NCBI RefSeq assembly: GCF_014633365.1
Contig: NC_068349.1
Span: 17,684,753-17,748,752, forward strand
Direction: 5' to 3'
Length of the DNA: 64,000 nucleotides
From: Diospyros lotus
Taxonomy: Eukaryota > Streptophyta > Magnoliopsida > Ericales > Ebenaceae
Shown here: positions 56,251 to 64,000 of the stretch, piece by piece
Position numbering within the stretch: the first letter of the stretch is position 1
Layout of the letters: each line of letters starts with the position of its first letter
Notes under the pieces: model-generated
Seen by the model: the letters and a program-made list of their open reading frames with translations, nothing else
The model's database searches: none
Told to the model about the DNA's origin: nothing
Position numbers and translations under genes: made by a program

Positions 56251-59200
56251 TGCTAAAAAAAGAAAAAATGTTTGCATTTCATTAAACAAGTACTTGCATT
56301 ACAAAGTATGAAAAGGGGTACTTGCGTTACAAAACAAAATGAAAGAGAAGAACAGGAGTGAAGCCTAGCTAGGAGGAATGGTGGCTTCAATGGGCTGGAC
56401 CTCGACAGGTTGGACCTGGTTGGATTCAGTAGGCTGCACCTCAGCAGCTTCAACCGGTTGAACTTTGGTGAGGTCAGCTGGCGTGGAAACCTCTGATGAA
56501 TCAAGCGGGGTGGCAGCTTCAGCATCCTAAGCAGCTTCGGCCGTGTACAGTTTCACCTCCTCGACGGCCTGTGCACTAAAGAAGGAGAAATCTATCTCGG
56601 GATGGTTCAACCAGAGGGTGTACAGGAATGCCGAGCAGGTGTCAGACTTAGTTTCCTTGCGTACTGAGTCCATCCGAGCTCCCACTTCTGCCTTGATGTC
56701 ATCGATGGTTCTTTTTGCGATCTGCTCACACCAGACGGCTCGGTCATCGGCGTGCTTCTGATCATCCTTAGCCATCTGCAGCTCTGCCTTGGTCGATTTT
56801 AGCCTGTCTTGGGTCCTCCGCAACTCCTCCTTGGCTTTATTTAACTCACCAGTAAGCTTGGAGTTGGCAGACTCCCACATATCTTTTGACCAATGAAGTT
56901 CATTATCAAGCTTTTTACATTTTTGGCTCGCCTCCTCAGCCTTCCCTTCGACCAAGAGGAGCTCGGCATGCAGAGCCTTCTTCCCATCCTCAAGCTTTAT
57001 TATTTCGCCCTAAAGTGACGTGTTCACCGCATCGAGCTGTGCATCGAAATCTATGTTTTGCTGCTGAGATTCATAGATGCAAGTGAGAGTTGGAAAAAAA
57101 ATGGGGTTAGCTCGAGAAAAGGCAAAACTAAGAGATTAAGGTACGAAAGGTGCAACTTACCACCAAACGGTGATGAGCTATGAAGTCGTAGAGGGGGGAC
57201 CCCTTTGATTCCCATGTAGTCCAGAGGCTTTGCACTTGCACCCAAAAGTGTGGGAATGGAGTCCAAGAGAGGGCTAACATAGGACCCTCCCGGCAAGGCC
57301 TCCAAGGTTGGCTCTTTTTCAAGGACCTTAGCCCTCTTACTCCTGTCATCCTCCCGCTATGACTGCTGGTTAGGTTTTCTTTTCTAGCCCGCGATGGAGG
57401 GGTTCTGGGCATCCTTCACAACCTTCTTCCTGCGAGCTGCACTTTAACCACGATCGTGAGAGGCAGGAGCTCATTGCCCTGGTTGCTGATGGGTGCACTG
57501 TTGTAGTTTTGTTTGTTGGGAGTGGGGTCGTTGTCATTGTTCTTGTTGCTGATGGTGATGCTTTGGCTACTGAGGTAGTTGTTGCTGTTGAGAACGAGAT
57601 TGTGGTTGTGGTTGCTCTGACCTCCTACCCCTCAAGCTAGAGCTCGGAGTTGTGGATGAGGTAGCACCCGATCTGGTCCTCGATCTCTTTGGCACGACTA
57701 GGTCAAGATCCACCATATCTTCGACCTGACTGTCTTCCCCCTATTACTGCTTGACTTAGGGACTAGGAAGGCGGATGGGATCACTTTCGCACCCAGGACC
57801 CCGATATGATTTCCCTTGATAATCTTGGTGTTAAGAAGGGGCGCGAGCTCGTGTTCTCTGAGTAGCTCGTCAGTCACTTCAAATTCTTTTGAGCTTGACC
57901 CCGCAGTCACAAGCTTGTCCAGAATCTCGATCTCTTTGGCTGATAAGCTCGATTTTCTGCCCCTGAAGTTTGCATGACTAAAAGAAAATATTAGAAACAT
58001 AAGGAGAAATGAAGCGATCTATGCCAACGAGCCTACGTTTACCTGGAGTGAGCATGAAGCTGGAGTTCTTGAGTGAGAAAAGTGAGGGGCAGGAGACGAA
58101 GAACCAACTGGACTTATAATCGCCCACATTGGATTTCCCTTATACCTTGCCTTGGGGAAGAGCAACTTTGTATTGGGAAGGATGAGCTGCCAAGTAGTAC
58201 AGCCCGTCCTTGGCATTCTTAAAAGAAAAGAGGAATCTAATCAATTTTGGTAACGGAGTGTGGAGTTTATTCCTAAGAAGTAAGATAGTCAGGGATGTAA
58301 GTTGAGTATACAAATTTGGTGTTAATTGAAAGGGTGCGAGTTTGACATCATTTAAAAGGTCAAGAAGGTATGGAGCTACAGGGAACCTAAAACCAAACTC
58401 GAGGTGCTGGGGGTTAATGGCTATATAGCCAGATGGTGGATAGGCTACATGAGAGCTTGAGGCAGGGATGTACACACGGCAATTCACCAGGAAACAAAAC
58501 TCCAAAGCACAAGTCCCCACCTCAAGAAACTTGGCTTTGGAGGAAAGTCTTTTAAAAACCTCTCACCCTATCCTTCCTTTAGTGAACTGCTCATGGACCT
58601 CCAGGTTGGCTTCGAAAGAAGTCACATCAACGAACTCCTTAGATTGCGAGCTCGTCCCCTCCAAGTTTTGCGTCTCCATCACAAGGTAATCTTTGGAGGT
58701 CGAGGTATCGTCTTCCCCTACAATATAGTTGTAGCGCTTTTGACCTGAGTTCTCTCGGACAAAATCGAACATCTATAAAGAAAAAGAAAGGACAGTCAGG
58801 TTGCAAGTTGTGAACCAGACCCTAAGGGGACTGGGAAAGCCCTAAAAGTTTCCCCTATTTCATAAGCCGCGCGCTTTGCAACAGGGTGCTGCCTATGGCA
58901 GAGGGGCTACAACTACAAGCCTGATATCCCATGGGAGGCTAACCCTAAAGTCTTTAAGGCCGAAGGCTCGATAAATACCTAACCAACCGATTCGAATTGA
59001 TCCCCCAAAAAATGGAAGCGACATCGACATAATCGGGAAGATTAGAAGGGCCATCGAAGGCTAACTGATGATAGGCGGACTAAACCAAAGAAAGAGACTA
59101 GAGTCACAAGAAACTTACCAATCGCTGAGTCTCTTGCCGACGTGAACTTGATGCAAGCCCCAGGCAGAAATGGTCGACGCTTGAACGGTGGCAAACGGAA

Positions 59201-59390
59201 GAACTGGTCACTGTGAAAGTCTCGAGAGCTGAAGAAAAACAAGAAATGTGATAGCGAAGGCAAGAAAATTCAAAATGGCATGAAGAAGGAAATAGTAAGG
59301 GTTTCCCTGCCATTTATGCCTCTTAAATCGATCAATCTCAGCCATCAAATCATTGTGACTTATGGAGTGATCCGCATCCATCGGCTGCAT
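56251..59390 (-). pseudogene. Antisense gene of a second Tat-type element, decayed
   Basis: The best block, 58772-58044, holds the conserved region of the gypsy-type transposon domain (PPSGYIAINPQHLEFG, then LLRN and FLFSFKN...GLYYLAAH). It is broken by TGA at 58565-58563 and by a TAA soon after LPQGKV near 58140. A possible donor at about 58040 and an acceptor near 57980 lead to a Glu/Lys-rich exon (about 57995-57700). Downstream come an Asn/Gln-rich region, a strong coiled coil (56955-56527, with ESANSKLTGELNKAKEELRR) and a repetitive QPVE/PTES tail ending near 56360. The order of domain, linker, coiled coil and acidic tail is the same as in the gene at 12791-15332, but the sequences differ strongly. 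Confidence 0.7.
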
Positions 59391-59593
59391 GACGACTAAT
59401 AGGCCTCGTAAGTATAATCATGAGCAGCAATGGGGAAATGAGCGCACTAAATGCGCCATAGATAAGACGTGCTGTATGAAATGGTGTGATTTGAAGTGAT
59501 TGGACAGAAAGCTAAAAGGTGGATTAACAGCTGGAATAGCTGGCACGCGTCAACTCCCAGTCCGAAGATCGCATTGCGAGCTGGGGGGCTTAA
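59391..59593 (+). other. Internal 3' end of the second Tat-type element, with polypurine tract
   Basis: Just before the LTR, GCGAGCTGGGGGGCTTAA (59577-59593) is a good polypurine-type primer for plus-strand DNA synthesis. Its presence shows that the element reads on the plus strand, with its antisense gene on the minus strand. Confidence 0.6.
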
Positions 59594-60352
59594 TGTTACG
59601 GGTATTTTCCGCTCTACCCCTTATGGGCTAGGCCCAACCCTACAAGCCGGCCCAATCGCATAAAGCCTAACAGACCCCAAACTGAGTGCGTTGAAGCGAG
59701 ATCGCACATTGCTGGAGCCCAAGCTTAGATCGTAGGACCAAGTGGGCTTTACATTAGCAAGCTCGCAGCCACACTTCAAGCGAGCTCCAGCGACTCTTAC
59801 AGTTCGCCGGCCTAACCCAACAGCTCGCATAACGAGAAGGTCATATGCCAGAGAATATTAATGGGCTAGGGGTCGTCCCAACTGGGCTATTCAGGCCCAA
59901 CCTGGCCCCATCCTCTTGGCCCATTTGATCGGCCTATGTCAATCCCATCTTAGCCCTTTGCAACAACATCATTACAACCACTTCTGGATTTCCGTGCGCC
60001 TACCTTAGATCCCATCCTCATTAATGATAGATCCCATCCACATTAATAAGGGTCCCGTCGGCAGCCAAATATTCTGTCCCATCACCTACAGACGTACAAC
60101 ACATGCAGGAGGACATCTCCTCCTCCCATATATCAGCCAGCTCTTCCCAGAGCCATGGTATGTTTTTTCTTGCCAACTTGCTAATACTCTGCATTTGCTT
60201 ACTCAGTTACTTACTTGAGCTTCAGAGTACTTTGCAGGGGCTAACCGGCTGGCGGATCAACAAACCGAACCAGATAACCCCCTTTTCCCCTTCTCGAATT
60301 CATTACACCAATGTGGGCAACGAATCACAGTCGACCAGTTCCAAATGTTGAC
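59594..60352 (+). mobile_element. LTR of the second Tat-type element, shared by two internal regions
   Basis: It starts TGTTACGGGTATTTTCC directly after a polypurine tract and ends about GTTGACA, just before a possible primer-binding site. A 3'-type internal region lies on the left and a 5'-type leader on the right. The right boundary is approximate. Confidence 0.6.
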
Positions 60353-60735
60353 ATTTTGGCACTAGAAGGAGGGTCACTCTGGATAATATCAATGCCAAAA
60401 ATGAGAAACACTAGAGGTTCCGAAGTGATGACCAACCAACCTACAAACCATGCAACCAGTCGGAAGGGGCATAGAAGCGGATGCAACCGAGCCCCCAACT
60501 CGTGGAATTTCTCATACATCCTCTAACATATCTCTAGGTACACATCAGGTTCAATTACAGGGAATAACACAATAACTAACATGTTACTCTAACGTAAAAT
60601 GTTTATCGGAACGTGACACCACCAGGACCTTATAGTTGGGATGCTATGTACACAACTAAACCTCCACCTCGAGCATAGTCTAGCGTGCCTCCATCAAGTG
60701 CCTAGCCTTCACTTGTACTGACACAAGCAAACATG
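60353..60735 (+). other. Primer-binding-like site and gag leader remnant
   Basis: TTTTGGCACTAGAAGGAGGG at about 60353 resembles the TTTGGCGCCAGAGG-type site after Tat LTRs. An open start near 60391 reads MPKMRNTRGSEV, similar in character to Tat gag starts, and is lost after about 45 codons. The remainder to 60735 holds nothing recognisable. Confidence 0.45.
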
Positions 60736-61358
60736 TGTAACAACCCGTTAGAGGGGCCTAGTATTTATTTAGAATTGTTTAATTAAGAGAATTTACCATT
60801 TAGTTATTTAATATGGCAACTTAGATTTTTAATTGAGAGAATAGCATTTAAAGAGCATTTAATTCTAGTTATTTATTGAGAAAATTAAATGCTAGGAAAT
60901 GAAGGTCATTTAGCAATTTGTTATTAGAATTTAATTATTTATTTAATTAAAGTTATTAAGGAAGTGGGAGTCCATGCGGGAGATGAAGTTAAGAGTCTCC
61001 AAATCGTAGTAGGAGATTGAGAGATGATTTCTAGGGCTTGTGATGCTTGTATATTCAGTCTATTAGTCATAATCTTCTCACGCCGCTAGAGGAGATTTCT
61101 GTGAAGAACAGAGAGCCAATAACATCATCAATGTTTGCATAGGCGAAGTGGTTTAGCGAATCGTCAATCCGATCGATCATAAGGCAAGTATTCCATCTCT
61201 GTAATCCATTCTTACGGGATTATATTTCAATAATATCGTCAGTTGATTTAGGATTTCTCAGTTGTGATTCAGATTAATACAGTCAGTATGTATATATATA
61301 TATATATATATATGCACGCATATACAATGAGTTCATGACAGATCATGCATGTCTTCTT

Positions 61359-63329
61359 TGAAAGTAAAGCAAGATCGTTACGGGGCAAGCAGCGTAGTTC
61401 AAAAATTTTGAACCTTACCCCGATCCTGGCGATTGGATCAACGTTGAAATCAAATCATTCACAAACAAATAAATAAATCTAACCTTTAGATTATGGAGTC
61501 GTTCGCAGATTCGAGCCGTCCAAGCGTCCGGCCTCTAACTGGTGATACACGGCACGCGTCCATTGGCAAGGAGAGCGGAATAGGAGTGCTAGCTCCTTTT
61601 CCTTTTCGCGGCTTGTGTATGGACGGAACAGGAACACCCTCGTTTCGTATTGATGCCAAAAGAAACAGGGAAGAGTGAGCGGCAATACGTTTTTCAACTC
61701 TTGAAAAATGACACCAAAAACCCCCTTGTTTTTGAGCAACCCATAAATGGGTATTTATAAGGAGCTCTAGGGTTTCTTAAACCCTAATGGATATGGGCCG
61801 ACCCATTTAATTTAGTCCAATTAGGAACTTAAATTAAATGGGTATATTCTAGTCCAACTAGGATTATAATTAAATGGCCCAATTCTTTTATAGGTTTAAA
61901 TATAATATTTTAGCCCAAATCTAATTCAAGCCCAAATATAATATTTAATATTTGGCCCAAATCTAATTTAGTCCAAATATAATAATTATTTTAATATTTG
62001 GCCCAAATACAATTTACTTCAAATATAATATTTAATTTAATATTTGGCCCAAATCAAATTTAGTTCAAATATTAACTTAAGCCCAAATATATTTTATTTT
62101 CTATTTGCCACTCCAACAAATAAAAAATTATTAAATTAGAAACTCCTTCCTAATTTAATCAATTGCCATTTTAGGAAACTCTTTCCATTATGATGACTCC
62201 TCGTCATATCGACGTCATTACGTTTATTTGTTCTTTTTTCGTGAGAACCTACGATGACACAACTTTTTGCCGAAGTGTCTTACTTAACCATACGTCCACT
62301 CTCCTGGTTTAAGCCAGGGACCGTGCCTATTGCGTATGACTTATTAGGCTTCCGAATATGTTGGCAATGTGTCAGTACGAACACATAAGACAAGATTGAC
62401 CTTCAGCAAGGCATCATGCCTGTCATGCCTACCCAATTATTCAGAAGGATTCATAATCCGCAAATAACCTTTCACGAGCATGGTGACTGTGTAATTCGAT
62501 CCTCTCGTCAATGTATCTTATGTGATCTCAAGTATGGCGATGTGTTGCTTGATTATGATCACATGAGTTTTTCTTCGGTCATTCAGATATCTTCACTTAA
62601 TAGAAAGTGAATCAATAACTCCTTATTGATCTCTTTCACCATGGCCATGGATTTAAAGTGAATATCCACCGAAGGCGCCTTAGATACATCATCCTCTATC
62701 AAGGGACATACGAGTTCTATCTTGGCTATGCACCCATCTCCATAAGCCTCACGATATACCCAATGATTGCCCACGTGCAACCTTTGTCTAGGCCCATCGA
62801 AACAATGTAAAAGCATATCGATTTTCTTATGAGATGACCACGACAACCTCAGGTCCAAGGATTGGTTACACCCATCTTGTATGAGAATTCCATCAACATA
62901 TAACCAAAATGGATTCTCATGGAGAGTCATGTCCAGTGACACGTTCTACAACATTGGTCACCTATGTACTTGTCTAGACATCCCCATGCCTATGGGTGTG
63001 AGACCCCCATTGCTATCACATAGAAAAAACATAGCACATACAAGTCTTACCATAATTGTCAATGTCCATTCTTGACATTGCTACGACTTGGGACGTTTAA
63101 TGATGTTTAGAAATTGTGATGCATCATCTCACATCTTTATAGATTAATCATAGTATACATCATATGGACTTCTATCTAGTTTCATTCGTTTATTACAATA
63201 ATAACAAGAAACTAATAGAATGACTTCTTGTGAATTTTGAACAACTCCTTATTCAAATAATAAACATGATTACAATTGTCAGTGTACAACATGCCCAATC
63301 TAATTGGGTCTAGAGCACCTACACTAACA
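61359..63329 (-). mobile_element. Solo LTR, TGTTAGTGTAGG family, copy 2, target duplication TTCTT
   Basis: Plus strand: TGAAAGTAAAGC at 61359 to CACTAACA at 63329, 1971 bp, flanked by TTCTT at 61354-61358 and 63330-63334. It is a close relative of 51350-53184. Open frames in matching places of both copies (52416-52637 with 62583-62942, and 52738-52932 with 62881-63075) are similar to each other, but only because the LTRs are homologous; they carry no known domain. Confidence 0.92.
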
Positions 63330-63479
63330 TTCTTCAGCATTTCTTTATATAGACATGATCGTTAAATCATTCCTAAAGTTGTTTCATATCAATTGGGATT
63401 TGTTTTCCCAAGATTTTATTTGGAATGGTGTAGTTTTGTTAAGTTTGAATCAAGAACGGAGTCTATGTGTTCGTTCATT

Positions 63480-63960
63480 TCTGGGTTATCAGGTTGCAGA
63501 AATCTGGATAGGTTCCCTCATATCCAGATAGATTTTTCAGAGCATATGAGTAGCATCTGAATAGGTTAGAGGCTATCCGGATGGGTAAAAAAGTTTTATG
63601 TGAGTGACATCCGGATAGCTCTTGTTCATATCCGGATGGCCCAGTGATATCCGGATGCTTTGTTTCCATATCCGAATGTGTCTAGCAGTGATTGTGAGTA
63701 GTATTTAGATGCCTTGAGTCGTATCCGGATGTGTCTAGTTGTCTGTGAGTGATATCTGGATGCTTTGTGTCGTATCCAGATGAGTCTAAGGCTTTTTGTG
63801 ACTGATATCCGGATACTTTGTGTTGTATCCGGATGTGTCCAAATATGTATGTGTCTTATATCTGGATGAGTCCTTGCTCATTCGGATGGCTCTCACAACT
63901 CATTCAAAGTTCATGTGTCTTGTATCCGGATGGGTGAATTCCATATCCAAATGGGCCTAG
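63480..63960. repeat. Second cluster of ATCCGGAT words
   Basis: About twenty copies of ATCCGGAT and near variants (ATCCAGAT, ATCTGGAT, ATCCGAATG) stand at 15-40 bp spacing, in the same LTR context as at 380-1160. Several are preceded by GTGATAT or GTCGTAT, so the repeated phrase is longer than the palindrome in places. Confidence 0.85.
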
Positions 63961-64000
63961 GGTGTATAACACTCACACTGAAATTCCATCTTTTTCATAT

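Larger units (their letters stand above)
60736..64000 (+). mobile_element. 5' part of a long LTR (same family as 1-2265), split by a solo LTR
   Basis: It begins TGTAACAACCCG at 60736 and has a CATAAGGCAAGT motif near 61180 and a TA-repeat at 61290-61312. After the insertion at 61359-63329 it continues with TCAATTGGGATTTGTTTTCCC (63389) and the palindromic-word cluster, and runs off the window. Together with 1-2265 it shows both ends of one LTR family. Confidence 0.65.

Overview
This is nuclear DNA of a flowering plant, probably a eudicot. It is a transposon-dense, AT-rich intergenic region made almost entirely of nested mobile elements. The evidence is a Ty3/gypsy polyprotein of the Tat type with antisense genes, many TG...CA solo LTRs with 5-bp target duplications, a large Mutator-like element (MULE), a Helitron-type 3' end, plant-type introns and no bacterial gene organisation. 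No ordinary housekeeping gene was recognised.

The host layer under the transposons looks like a small gene cluster. Two intact two-exon genes (minus strand, 42333-42789 and 46172-46623) encode 80-residue secreted cysteine-rich peptides. Their flanks recur at 2266-2755 and 20995-21901, so at least four repeat units were once present. Units 1 and 3 resemble each other and units 2 and 4 resemble each other, which suggests that a two-gene block was duplicated. Most of the rest is transposon inserted into this cluster.

Layout: 1-2265, end of a long LTR. 2266-2755, cluster-unit fragment. 2771-3511, Tat-type LTR fragment. 3512 to about 6560, minus-strand LTR carrying a copia-like solo LTR (4330-5836, duplication CTACC). 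About 6570-17362, a 5'-truncated Tat/Retand-like element: gag-pol with stops, an antisense gene, tandem repeats and a 3' LTR. 17363-20994, AT-rich tandem repeats ending in a Helitron-like hairpin and CTAG. 20995-21901, cluster-unit fragment. 21902-26134, LTR and unassigned repeat DNA. 26135-41111, one LTR split by an insertion (28167-40374) that is itself split by the MULE. 41112-46671, the two peptide genes. 46672-53336, a minus-strand LTR holding two further solo LTRs. 53337-55058, upstream part of the second peptide unit, with a Tat-type solo LTR. 55059-60530, remains of a second Tat-type element in which an LTR sits between a 3' and a 5' internal region. 60736-64000, start of an LTR related to that at 1-2265, with a solo LTR (61359-63329) inside.

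The MULE (28993-39961) is the best-preserved autonomous element. It has about 115-bp terminal inverted repeats, a 10-bp target duplication, an apparently intact 851-residue transposase with one intron, and an oppositely oriented 11-exon gene joining a DUF1985-type domain to a Ulp1/C48 cysteine protease. The protease reading frame holds across every predicted splice but is broken by two stops. Palindromic GCCCGATCGGGC-type repeats lie just inside both MULE ends, and related repeats form a tandem array between the two genes.

All calls come from reading the sequence by eye. Family names are inferred from motifs, and several element ends are approximate where stated.
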